Shown here in pieces: positions 19,112 to 26,763 of a DNA stretch of 64,000 bases. The first letter of the stretch is position 1. Each line of letters starts with the position of its first letter. The translations under genes and the position numbers were made by a program. Under the pieces are notes generated by a model. It was not told the origin of the DNA. It made no database searches and worked only from the letters and a program-made list of their open reading frames with translations. The DNA comes from Vallitalea pronyensis (GTDB lineage Bacteria > Bacillota > Clostridia > Lachnospirales > Vallitaleaceae), in assembly GCF_018141445.1 (NCBI RefSeq), contig NZ_CP058649.1:4607001-4671000 (forward strand), in the 5' to 3' direction.

Positions 19112-20050
19112 TTAGAATAATGCCTTTTCATCGTCCACTTTCCTCACAAACCAGTTACTTAAAAGTACAACAATAAAGCCTACAACAGACTGGTATACCC
19201 CTGCTGCTGAAGCCATACCAATGTTTCCTAACTGCATTAAAGACCGATAGACATAGGTATCAATGACATTGGTGGTTTTGAGCAAAGTTCCAGAATTCAT
19301 GGGGACTTGATAAAACAGACCAAAATCTGAATAAAAAATTCTTCCTACACTTAACAGCGTCAGGATAATGATGGTAGGTAATAAGCTGGGTAAGGTAATA
19401 TAACGGATGCGTTTCCACCTGCCTGCACCATCTAATTGAGCTGCTTCATATAGAGACTTATCAATACCAATGATGGATGCTATATAGATAAGACAGCCAT
19501 AACCAACACTTTTCCATAAATTCGTTAAGATAAGTATTGCGGGCCAATACTTGGGTTCATTATACCAAGAGATGGGATCTTTTCCGAGCAGCTTAAGAAT
19601 GCTATTGTTAATCATGCCGTTTTCTGAACTAAATAACGCAAAGACAATATAGCTCAAAATAACCGTGGACATTAAAAAGGGTACAAGTATGGCACTTTGA
19701 TATATCTTCTTAGCAAACAGATGCTTTATCTCCACGATTAAAACAGCAATGAATATACCAACTATCATATTAAGTATAATAAAAGCCAGGTTATAGAGCA
19801 GCGTGTTTCTCGTAATAATCCAAGCATCTTTTGTACGAAATAAAAACTCGAAATTTTTCAAGCCAATAAAAGGACTGTTCAAAATACCTTTCGCAAAATT
19901 AACTTGTTTAAATGCTATGATAATCCCTGTCATGGGCATGTAATTATTGATGAAAAGATAGATAATCCCTGGTAAAAGCATGATATATAAAGGCATCAGG
20001 TCTTTGAATCGACGACGTTTTTTCTTCTTTAATGTGTGTGTATTATTCAT
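19112..20050 (-). CDS. Carbohydrate ABC permease, LplB type
   Basis: About 312 residues with six membrane helices after a short basic cytoplasmic N-terminus (KKKKRRRFKDL). The EAA loop is YEAAQLDGAGRWKRIRYITLPS. The frame is open further upstream to 20194, but that would overlap the binding-protein gene by more than 70 bases and run through a 12-bp hairpin. The ATG at 20050 has AAGGAG seven bases upstream and is chosen. It forms the membrane channel with the following LplC-type gene. Confidence 0.92.
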   Translation of the reverse strand: MNNTHTLKKKKRRRFKDLMPLYIMLLPGIIYLFINNYMPMTGIIIAFKQVNFAKGILNSPFIGLKNFEFLFRTKDAWIITRNTLLYNLAFIILNMIVGIFIAVLIVEIKHLFAKKIYQSAILVPFLMSTVILSYIVFALFSSENGMINNSILKLLGKDPISWYNEPKYWPAILILTNLWKSVGYGCLIYIASIIGIDKSLYEAAQLDGAGRWKRIRYITLPSLLPTIIILTLLSVGRIFYSDFGLFYQVPMNSGTLLKTTNVIDTYVYRSLMQLGNIGMASAAGVYQSVVGFIVVLLSNWFVRKVDDEKALF

Positions 20051-20073
20051 CCAAAAACTCCTTCGAAAAATCC

Positions 20074-20112
20074 AGCCTATTGTCCTAACATTGAAATCAG
20101 GGACAATAGGCT
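20074..20112 (-). other. Perfect hairpin between binding-protein and permease genes
   Basis: Arms AGCCTATTGTCC (20074-20085) and GGACAATAGGCT (20101-20112) form a perfect 12-bp stem with a 15-base loop. It sits between the stop of the binding-protein gene and the ribosome site of the permease gene. On the minus strand GGATTTTTCG follows, so it could terminate partially or protect the upstream message, giving more binding protein than permease. Confidence 0.7.
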
Positions 20113-20120
20113 TATTCATC

Positions 20121-21608
20121 TTATTTAGATTGTAACCACTGATCAAGCTGTTTCTGTTTTTCCTCAATGAGATCTTGAATGCCTGCCTTCTCAAGCTCCT
20201 CTATAAATGGTGGTATATATTCTTCAGGATTAACTGAACCAGATGCGATGGCTCCTCTATACTGATCAATCACATTTTTAACTGTTGCTATTTGCGTTTC
20301 TAGACCAGTGTTATCAAAGGTAAAGCCCACAGCTAACGATTTTTTATCCGTCTTATTCCATTGCTCCATGTTTTTCCACTGTTCTGGGTCACTGCCTTCC
20401 CATATATGCGCAATGAATTGATTGGGAAATTCCCACCCAAGATTCATATGGTACCCTACATCTTCCAATGTTACACCTTCTGGAAACCCAATGATGTCTT
20501 TTTCTTTATCCTTATACACATAATGCTCACCTTCAATACCCCAATTTAAAAGATTCATGATTTCTTTGCTTTGATAGATATAGTCTAAAGTCTGCATGGC
20601 TTTTTCAGGGTTTTCGGAATTCTGGGCGATACTATAGACAAAGGTTTGATAAGCGCCACTGTTAATTGTGGGTTTATCTTGGAATTTAACCACTTCAAAT
20701 TCATAGCTTGTTGAGGATTCAATCTCAATAAGGGTAGCAGGATGATAGATGTAAAACAAGGAAAACACATTACCAGCTTTGATCATACTCCTCCAATTCT
20801 CATTGACCGTTGCGGCATCCAAATTAATATACCCTTTTTCATACCAATCAAATAGCATGTTGGCTTTATTAAAGTATTCCTCTGTTCCATAGTAATTAAC
20901 AACTTCTGTACTGGTTGTAGGGTCCATCAGCACACCATTACCATCACCTAATAAATCAGCGGTGTTCAAACGGTCAATAGGTGAGTCATTTGTTGCCGAT
21001 GAAAACAGCATGGTCATATCCGGCTCACCAGCTTTAACAATTTCAAATACCTTCTCTAAATCTTTTGGTTCTTTAATCTGAGATACATCAATGGCATATT
21101 TTTCTACAAGATCCTTTCGTAAATAGGCTGCTGGCACAGAGCCTCGCTCAAATTGAAGGGGAACGCCATATGTAAAACCATCAATACTTATGGTGTTCAA
21201 CACGTCTTCTCCAAACAACGCTTTAAGATTGTGTCCATATGCATCAATTAATCCACTTAAGTCAATAATCTGACCACTTTTCATTTGATTAATTGCCGTT
21301 GAACCACCTGTAACGAATACATCAATCTTTTCATCTCCTGATAACATCAATTGCATTTGCTGCAAAGCACTTCCCCAAGGAAGTACAACCAAATCTAATG
21401 CTGTATTTAGTTCTTCTTTTAGCAGAGCATTTATTTCTGCTTCCACTTTTTTTTCATCATTTTGCTGACTTCCCATAACAACCATTGTTACCAAATAGGG
21501 TTCTTCTGATGATGCCGTATGTTCATCATTCCCTGACTTTTTACAACCAGCTAATAAGGATGTAAGCATTACCAAAATAAGTATGCCAATACCATATTTT
21601 TTCTTCAT
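20121..21608 (-). CDS. Oligosaccharide-binding lipoprotein of the 12-22 kb sugar locus
   Basis: A 495-residue family 1 solute-binding protein. The signal peptide ends in lipobox LLAGC (Cys22). A LplA-like fold follows, with PWGSALQQMQLMLSGDEKIDVF near residues 79-100 and an aromatic-rich C-terminal lobe. It is the first gene of a locus that continues with two permeases, a kinase, a response regulator and a GH3 enzyme. The ligand is therefore probably a beta-linked gluco- or xylo-oligosaccharide (inference). It would be tethered to the outer face of the membrane. Confidence 0.92.
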   Translation of the reverse strand: MKKKYGIGILILVMLTSLLAGCKKSGNDEHTASSEEPYLVTMVVMGSQQNDEKKVEAEINALLKEELNTALDLVVLPWGSALQQMQLMLSGDEKIDVFVTGGSTAINQMKSGQIIDLSGLIDAYGHNLKALFGEDVLNTISIDGFTYGVPLQFERGSVPAAYLRKDLVEKYAIDVSQIKEPKDLEKVFEIVKAGEPDMTMLFSSATNDSPIDRLNTADLLGDGNGVLMDPTTSTEVVNYYGTEEYFNKANMLFDWYEKGYINLDAATVNENWRSMIKAGNVFSLFYIYHPATLIEIESSTSYEFEVVKFQDKPTINSGAYQTFVYSIAQNSENPEKAMQTLDYIYQSKEIMNLLNWGIEGEHYVYKDKEKDIIGFPEGVTLEDVGYHMNLGWEFPNQFIAHIWEGSDPEQWKNMEQWNKTDKKSLAVGFTFDNTGLETQIATVKNVIDQYRGAIASGSVNPEEYIPPFIEELEKAGIQDLIEEKQKQLDQWLQSK

Positions 21609-21740
21609 ATAGACCCTCCTTTATTTTTATAGACATAGTTTACACAAATAAGCACTTATGTACTATAACTTATTTGACATTGTTCTATCATTATTATGAC
21701 ATAAAGTGGATGGGATTAGCTGAGGTTACAAAAAAGCATG

Positions 21741-21765
21741 AAAAAAAGAACCCTTAGGTTCTTTT
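21741..21765 (-). terminator. Intrinsic terminator of the cyclophilin gene
   Basis: AAAAGAACC (21744-21752) pairs with GGTTCTTTT (21757-21765) around a 4-base loop. The minus-strand stem ends in seven T. Confidence 0.85.
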
Positions 21766-21779
21766 AAACACATGTATCG

Positions 21780-22304
21780 TTAAGCTTTTTCCACTTCTGG
21801 ATACTCTTTACCAAATGTATCAACGGTTACTTTTTTCATCACCTGTGGTTCATCTGGCTTATCCATATGATTTCTTGGGACATTAACAATACGGTCTGCT
21901 TCTTCGATACCAGAAATAACTTTTCCAAAAGCAGCATATTGCCCATCAAGATGTGGTGAATCGGCTACCATGATGAAAAACTGAGAGCCTGCTGAGTTAG
22001 GGTTTGCTGATCTTGCCATGGATATAACACCTTTGGTATGCTTAAGATTGTTGGTAAAGTTATTCATGTTAAATTCGCCTTTAATTTGATAACCTGGTCC
22101 ACCCATGCCTGTTCCATCTGGGCACCCGCCTTGAATCATGAAACCAGGGATAACCCGATGGTAAGTTAAACCATCATAATAACCCTTGTTCACCAATGCT
22201 ATAAAGTTATTCACTGTGATAGGTGCAACCTCAGGGTATAATTCTACTTCAATTTTATGACCATTTTCCATTTCTATGGTTACGATTGGATTTTTATTTT
22301 CCAT
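21780..22304 (-). CDS. Cyclophilin-type peptidyl-prolyl cis-trans isomerase
   Basis: About 174 residues, a cytosolic single-domain cyclophilin without a signal peptide. Family motifs are clear: NFIALVNKGYYDGLTYHRVIPGFMIQGG near residues 30-58 and the active-site segment SAGSQFFIM. It catalyses proline isomerisation during protein folding. A GTG at 22313 opens the frame but lies within the ribosome site; the ATG at 22304 with AAGGTGAT upstream is chosen. Nothing suggests a link to its neighbours. It is followed at once by a good terminator. Confidence 0.95.
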   Translation of the reverse strand: MENKNPIVTIEMENGHKIEVELYPEVAPITVNNFIALVNKGYYDGLTYHRVIPGFMIQGGCPDGTGMGGPGYQIKGEFNMNNFTNNLKHTKGVISMARSANPNSAGSQFFIMVADSPHLDGQYAAFGKVISGIEEADRIVNVPRNHMDKPDEPQVMKKVTVDTFGKEYPEVEKA

Positions 22305-22392
22305 GTTTATCACCTTCCATTTATTAGTATATCCATTCTATTGTAATGTATAATGGACCTAACTTCAATATAAAACTTGTTGTTTTCTTTGC

Positions 22393-22728
22393 CTAAACAG
22401 TAATAACGCTATCTGCCTCCATCATGGTGGATGATATTTCTTCCATGTTGCTAATGCGTCCTACTTTCATGATGTCTTTTACATGATAAAAATCAATGCA
22501 GGTACCGCAAGCTAATAATTCAACACCTGCATCTTGAAGTCCTGTTAAGACATCCAATACAGGAGAGCCCTGTACCGTTAATTTAACACCAGCATTATAA
22601 AACAATAGGGCATCAGGTTTATCTGTCCTTACCCATATTTTCTTAAGAAATGCTCCCATCAGTTTTGCACCTAATTCACGGTCCCCTTGTCCAAACACAT
22701 CATTATTAATGACGATTACTCGATTCAT
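22393..22728 (-). CDS. Stand-alone DsrE domain of the YedF selenium-metabolism type
   Basis: 111 residues matching the C-terminal DsrE-like half of clostridial 'sulfurtransferase-like selenium metabolism protein YedF'. Visible motifs: VIVINNDVFGQGDRELG at the start, FYNAGVKLTVQGS, and the cysteine pair in LLACGTCIDFY. The usual N-terminal TusA domain with its CPxP motif is missing, and the preceding 40 bases hold a hairpin rather than coding sequence. In the family the protein is tied to organisms that use selenium, and this genome encodes SelA/B/D about 4 kb away. It has its own ribosome site (GGAGCG). The biochemical role is not established. Confidence 0.8.
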   Translation of the reverse strand: MNRVIVINNDVFGQGDRELGAKLMGAFLKKIWVRTDKPDALLFYNAGVKLTVQGSPVLDVLTGLQDAGVELLACGTCIDFYHVKDIMKVGRISNMEEISSTMMEADSVITV

Positions 22729-22767
22729 ATGAAACGCTCCTTTTCTTTCGTTACAATAACATTCAAA

Positions 22768-22797
22768 GAGTCTTATCTCAAAACTGAAATAAGACTC
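22768..22797 (-). terminator. Hairpin between etfA and the yedF-like gene
   Basis: A 13-bp stem with one wobble (GAGTCTTATTTCA with TGAGATAAGACTC) and a GTTT loop on the minus strand, followed by a short TTT. It probably terminates the bcd-etf operon, at least in part. Confidence 0.6.
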
Positions 22798-22925
22798 ACG
22801 CGCAGGATGTCATGTTTGTTCCATTATATCATGATACATATCCCCATTCAATATGCATTTGTAAAATAAACCTATCATGCATTTAAAATAATTAAGCGTA
22901 CCCACATAACCTATAAGGATGACTC

Positions 22926-23933
22926 TTATTCACTTTCCTGCTTTACTTGTAATGCATGTATTAGTTCTGGTACAATTTTATGAACATCCCCCACAATACC
23001 TACATCGGCTACTTCAAAAATTGGGGCGGATGCATCTTTATTAATGGCTACAATAAAATCCGATTCTTCCATACCAGCCAGATGCTGAATGGCACCAGAA
23101 ATACCACAGGCAAAGTAGAGAGAAGGTCTAACAGTTTTACCTGTCTGCCCCACTTGGTGGTCACGATGAATCCATCCCGCATCCACTACAGCACGCGAAG
23201 CAGATACCTGCCCCTTTAGCTGAGAAGCTAGGTCTTTTAGTATCTCAAAGTTTTCTGCATTACCAATACCTCTACCTCCAGATACTAACACATTGGCATC
23301 TTCAATGTTGACTTTTTCCTTCTTCTCTTTTACCACTTCCAGAATTTTATAGGTCATATCTTCTGGGTTTATGGTTATTGGATAACTTGTTATGGCACCA
23401 GTCCTTGTCATATCCCGCTCTAACTTTTGCATAACACCTGGACGAACAGTAGACATCTGAGGGCGATAATCAGGACAAATAATGGTTGCCAATATGTTGC
23501 CGCCAAACGCTGGTCGCGTCATTAATAAGTGTTTTTCCTCATCTATTTCTAGAGATGTACAGTCTGCGGTAAGACCTGTATGGATTCTTGCTGAAACTCT
23601 TGGTGCTAGGTCTCTTCCAATAGCCGTTGCCCCAACTAAAACAATCTCTGGTTTTCTATCCTGAATGATGGTGGACAAGGCTTTTGTATAAGGTTCTGTC
23701 ATATAGACATGAAACGCTTCATCCTCTGCATAAATCACTTCATCTGCTCCATAATGGATCAGTTCCTGGCATGCATCATGCATGTTATGGCCTATTAAGA
23801 CGGCTATTAATGTTTCATGTAATGCATCTGCCAGTTCCCTGCCTTTTCCAAGGAGCTCCAAGGATACCTTATTCACTTGGCCTTCTCGTTGCTCTATAAA
23901 CACAACAACACCTTTATACGCTGATATATTCAA
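22926..23933 (-). CDS. etfA: Electron transfer flavoprotein, alpha subunit (first copy)
   Basis: About 335 residues. The C-terminal FAD-binding domain is unmistakable: SGGRGIGN, GASRAVVDAGWI-type and QTGKTVRPSLY segments, then ISGAIQHLAGM. It partners EtfB to pass electrons between an acyl-CoA dehydrogenase and other carriers. The long frame from 24023 would overlap etfB; the start is most likely TTG at 23933, with GGAGG seven bases upstream. It is the last gene of phaJ-bcd-etfB-etfA. Such ETFs in clostridia often bifurcate electrons between crotonyl-CoA and ferredoxin, but the sequence alone does not prove bifurcation here. Confidence 0.93.
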   Translation of the reverse strand: MNISAYKGVVVFIEQREGQVNKVSLELLGKGRELADALHETLIAVLIGHNMHDACQELIHYGADEVIYAEDEAFHVYMTEPYTKALSTIIQDRKPEIVLVGATAIGRDLAPRVSARIHTGLTADCTSLEIDEEKHLLMTRPAFGGNILATIICPDYRPQMSTVRPGVMQKLERDMTRTGAITSYPITINPEDMTYKILEVVKEKKEKVNIEDANVLVSGGRGIGNAENFEILKDLASQLKGQVSASRAVVDAGWIHRDHQVGQTGKTVRPSLYFACGISGAIQHLAGMEESDFIVAINKDASAPIFEVADVGIVGDVHKIVPELIHALQVKQESE

Positions 23934-23955
23934 AACGATACCTCCTTCATGTCCA

Positions 23956-24741
23956 TTAAATGATATACTTTTCCTGTAATTTATCCATAATAATTGATAC
24001 GGCTTCTTGGCTATCCACTTCAAAGACTTTTCCTGCTGTTTTGGCCCCTTTTGTAAAAGATTTCTTAACCTTGGTCGGTGACCCCTTCAAACCAATGGTT
24101 GCAGCATCTTCTATGGAAAGGTCGTTCATGGTTAAGGTCCTAATTTCTTTTTCCTGATAAGCATCCATGATACCTTCTACTGACATGTACCTTGGCTTAT
24201 TCATATCACTTAATGTTGTGATTAAGCAAGGCATCTTCACTTCGATCATGTGATAACCATCTTCAAAGACACGTTTGAGAATCAGTTTATTATCTTTCTT
24301 TTCTAAATCTTGCACATAGCTCACATGGGGCAGATGTAAGTGTTCTGCAATCTGTGGTCCTACTTGAGCTGTATCACCATCAATGGCTTGGCGGCCTGCT
24401 ATAATAAGGTCATAGTCCATCTTCTCTAATGCTTTTGCAAGTGTTGTTGAAGTGGCCCATGTATCGGCTCCAGCAAAAGCCCGGTCACTCAGGAGAATAC
24501 CTTCATCAGCTCCCATGGCAATAGCCTCACGAAGAGCTTTCTTGGCTTGAGGAGGTCCCATGGTGATCACGATTACTTTTGCATCATATCTATCTTTTAA
24601 AGTAAGTGCCGCTTCTAAACCACTCTTATCATCTGGGTTAATAATGCTCGGCACCCCATCTCTTATTAATGTACCTGTTTCTGGATTGATTTTTACCTCT
24701 GTTGTATCTGGCACTTGTTTTATACAAACAACAATATTCAT
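23956..24741 (-). CDS. etfB: Electron transfer flavoprotein, beta subunit (first copy)
   Basis: 261 residues. Family signatures are MNIVVCIKQVPDT at the N-terminus, ALREAIAMGADEGILLSD, and GRQAIDGDTAQVGPQIAEHL (near residues 116-135). It forms the heterodimer with the EtfA encoded 22 bases downstream. The gene lies 15 bases after bcd, so the three proteins form one complex, Bcd-EtfAB. A second etfB lies at 45075-45866 and is clearly related but distinct. Confidence 0.95.
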   Translation of the reverse strand: MNIVVCIKQVPDTTEVKINPETGTLIRDGVPSIINPDDKSGLEAALTLKDRYDAKVIVITMGPPQAKKALREAIAMGADEGILLSDRAFAGADTWATSTTLAKALEKMDYDLIIAGRQAIDGDTAQVGPQIAEHLHLPHVSYVQDLEKKDNKLILKRVFEDGYHMIEVKMPCLITTLSDMNKPRYMSVEGIMDAYQEKEIRTLTMNDLSIEDAATIGLKGSPTKVKKSFTKGAKTAGKVFEVDSQEAVSIIMDKLQEKYII

Positions 24742-24756
24742 GTGTCGTATACCTCC

Positions 24757-25896
24757 CTATTTTAATAAATTCGCAGCTATAACCATTTTTTGAACTTCCG
24801 ATGTACCTTCATATATTTCAGTGATTTTAGCATCACGCATCATTCTTTCAACAGGGTAATCTCTTGTGTAACCATAGCCCCCGTGCAATTGAATTGCCTT
24901 TGTTGTCACTTCCATTGCTGTTTCGGATGCAAAGAGTTTTGCCATAGCTGCATAGCTGCTATAAGGTATACCTTCATCTTTTGCTTTTGCCGCACGGTAA
25001 ACCAGCAGGCGTGCCGCATCTATTTTGGTTTCCATATCTGCTAAAGTGAATTGGGTGTTTTGGAATTTGGCTATTGGACGATTAAACTGTTTTCTTTCTT
25101 TTACATATTTCACCGTTTCATCAAGTGCACCTTGAGCAATACCCAGTGCTTGAGCGGCGATACCAATGCGCCCGCCATCAAGGGTTTTCATGGCTACACC
25201 AAATCCTCGATTCAGCTTACCAAGAAGGTTTTCCTTAGGTACTTTACATCCTTCAAAAATAAGCTCGCAAGTTGCAGAACCTTTGATTCCCAATTTTGCT
25301 TCTTTTTTACCAATGGAAAAACCATCAAAATCTTTCTCCACAATAAAGGCTGAAATTCCTCTTGTGCCAAGACTCTTATCGGTCATGGCCATGATAACGT
25401 ATACGTCTGCATATCCTGCATTCGTAATAAAGATTTTGGAACCATTAAGTATGTAATAGTCCCCTTCTGCTCTGGCCGTTGTTTGTTGAGCCGCAGCATC
25501 TGTTCCAGCATTAGGTTCTGTCAAACCAAAAGCACCTAATGTTTCACCTTTTAATAAGGGACGTAAGTATTTTTCTTTTTGAGCTGGTGTACCAAAGGCG
25601 TAGATAGGCCAAGCACATAACGACGTATGGGCTGATACAATAACCCCTGTCGTTGCACAAGCCTTGGATAATTCTTCTACAGCCATGGCATAAGCTAAGT
25701 TATCTGCACCACCGCCACCTACTTCCTTGGGAAATGGTATGCCTAACAGACCATACTTAGCAAGTTTTTCGACTGTTTCAACAGGAAAGCGCTCTTCTTC
25801 ATCCACTTCAGCAGCTAGAGGTTTCACTTCATTCTCTGTAAATTCTCTATACATTTGTTGTAACATTGCATATTCATTGGTCATCTGAAAATCCAT
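24757..25896 (-). CDS. bcd: Short-chain acyl-CoA (butyryl-CoA type) dehydrogenase
   Basis: 379 residues and the full acyl-CoA dehydrogenase fold. FAD-contact motifs are FGLTEPNAGTDA and ILNGSKIFITNAG; the catalytic base is Glu363 in IYEGTSEVQ. The sequence most resembles clostridial Bcd, which reduces crotonyl-CoA to butyryl-CoA with EtfAB. Upstream is a MaoC/PhaJ hydratase, downstream are etfB and etfA. Thiolase and 3-hydroxybutyryl-CoA dehydrogenase are not in the window, so the pathway is incomplete here. GGAGG precedes the ATG. The exact chain-length preference is not readable. Confidence 0.92.
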   Translation of the reverse strand: MDFQMTNEYAMLQQMYREFTENEVKPLAAEVDEEERFPVETVEKLAKYGLLGIPFPKEVGGGGADNLAYAMAVEELSKACATTGVIVSAHTSLCAWPIYAFGTPAQKEKYLRPLLKGETLGAFGLTEPNAGTDAAAQQTTARAEGDYYILNGSKIFITNAGYADVYVIMAMTDKSLGTRGISAFIVEKDFDGFSIGKKEAKLGIKGSATCELIFEGCKVPKENLLGKLNRGFGVAMKTLDGGRIGIAAQALGIAQGALDETVKYVKERKQFNRPIAKFQNTQFTLADMETKIDAARLLVYRAAKAKDEGIPYSSYAAMAKLFASETAMEVTTKAIQLHGGYGYTRDYPVERMMRDAKITEIYEGTSEVQKMVIAANLLK

Positions 25897-25971
25897 GTAT
25901 GTTTCCTCCTTCTATATGTCTCCTAACGCCTATATATAAGTTATTTAACGTGTTGATACAATCGGACTTAA

Positions 25972-26388
25972 CTATTTAGGTGGCATAACCGTTGCTACAC
26001 CTTTTAGTACAACAGTACCTTCTTGGTTAGTACAGATGGTCTTAAGCTTCATGATATTTTTCTCTTCTATTTTTTCCATCACTTCAACTTCTGCTTTAAT
26101 GGTATCTTGAAATTTTACAGGGGCTGTGAATTTTAATTCTTGACCAAGATATATGGTGCCAGGTCCTGGCAATTGCATACCGAGTACGGCTGAAACAAGC
26201 CCAGCAGTTAGCATACCATGGGCAATTCTCCCTTTGAACATGGATTGCTCTGCTTCCACCTGATTAATATGAGCTGGATTTAAATCACCTGTTATCCCTG
26301 CATAGAGATAAACATCCGACTCCGTTATGGTTTTTTCAAAAAACGCCTTATCACCAATTTTTAACTCTGCCATTGTACGACCTTTCAT
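25972..26388 (-). CDS. phaJ: MaoC-like (R)-specific enoyl-CoA hydratase
   Basis: 138 residues, a single hot-dog domain. The hydratase-2 motif is present: ITGDLNPAHIN, with the catalytic Asp and His. Enzymes of this type (PhaJ) interconvert crotonyl-CoA and (R)-3-hydroxybutyryl-CoA. It heads the operon with bcd, etfB and etfA, so it likely supplies the enoyl-CoA that Bcd reduces. Two starts are possible: ATG at 26388 with GGAGG ten bases upstream, or ATG at 26373 with AAAGG seven bases upstream. The first is kept on ribosome-site strength. Confidence 0.85.
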   Translation of the reverse strand: MKGRTMAELKIGDKAFFEKTITESDVYLYAGITGDLNPAHINQVEAEQSMFKGRIAHGMLTAGLVSAVLGMQLPGPGTIYLGQELKFTAPVKFQDTIKAEVEVMEKIEEKNIMKLKTICTNQEGTVVLKGVATVMPPK

Positions 26389-26763
26389 GCTTAGAAAACC
26401 TCCTTAAAATAATTAATTTTACTTATGTAAATCTATAATGCAATTACTATGCCAATTTTTTAACAAACTCAGGTAAAATTTTTTGCATGCTAAAATGAAT
26501 GCAATGTGCTCCAAGTACTCCCCGCTAAACAGGTCCACCTTACGTACTTATTCTAATCATAACATATCTACTGCTCTACATCTATATCATACTTGTTCCC
26601 AAAAGAAAAAAACACCCTTTTAGGTGTTTTGCTATTTTTATTATGGTATTTAATCCTATTGTTTTATTAAATAAAGTAGCACAACATATTATGGTCGTAT
26701 TATGAAGCTCATTTTATTGTCTTATTTTCAGACATCTGTCTATAAAACACACACATTTTTTAT
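26389..26763. other. Gene-free stretch between selB and phaJ
   Basis: 375 bases. It contains the selB terminator (26605-26630) and presumably the promoter of the bcd operon. The segment 26513-26549 has flanking AAGTAC/GTACTT arms around a GC-richer core, and 26482-26503 a TTGCAT/ATGCAA pair. I cannot assign either to a known RNA class. Confidence 0.45.
26605..26630 (-). terminator. Intrinsic terminator of the selAB unit
   Basis: AAAACACC and GGTGTTTT pair around a 6-base loop, followed on the minus strand by TTTCTTTT. It lies about 135 bases after the selB stop. Confidence 0.8.

Noticed and set aside
26482..26549. A possible structured RNA or riboswitch upstream of phaJ
   Set aside because: The AAGTAC/GTACTT and TTGCAT/ATGCAA arms are short, the core does not form a convincing stem, and no known class fits. 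A covariance search would decide.
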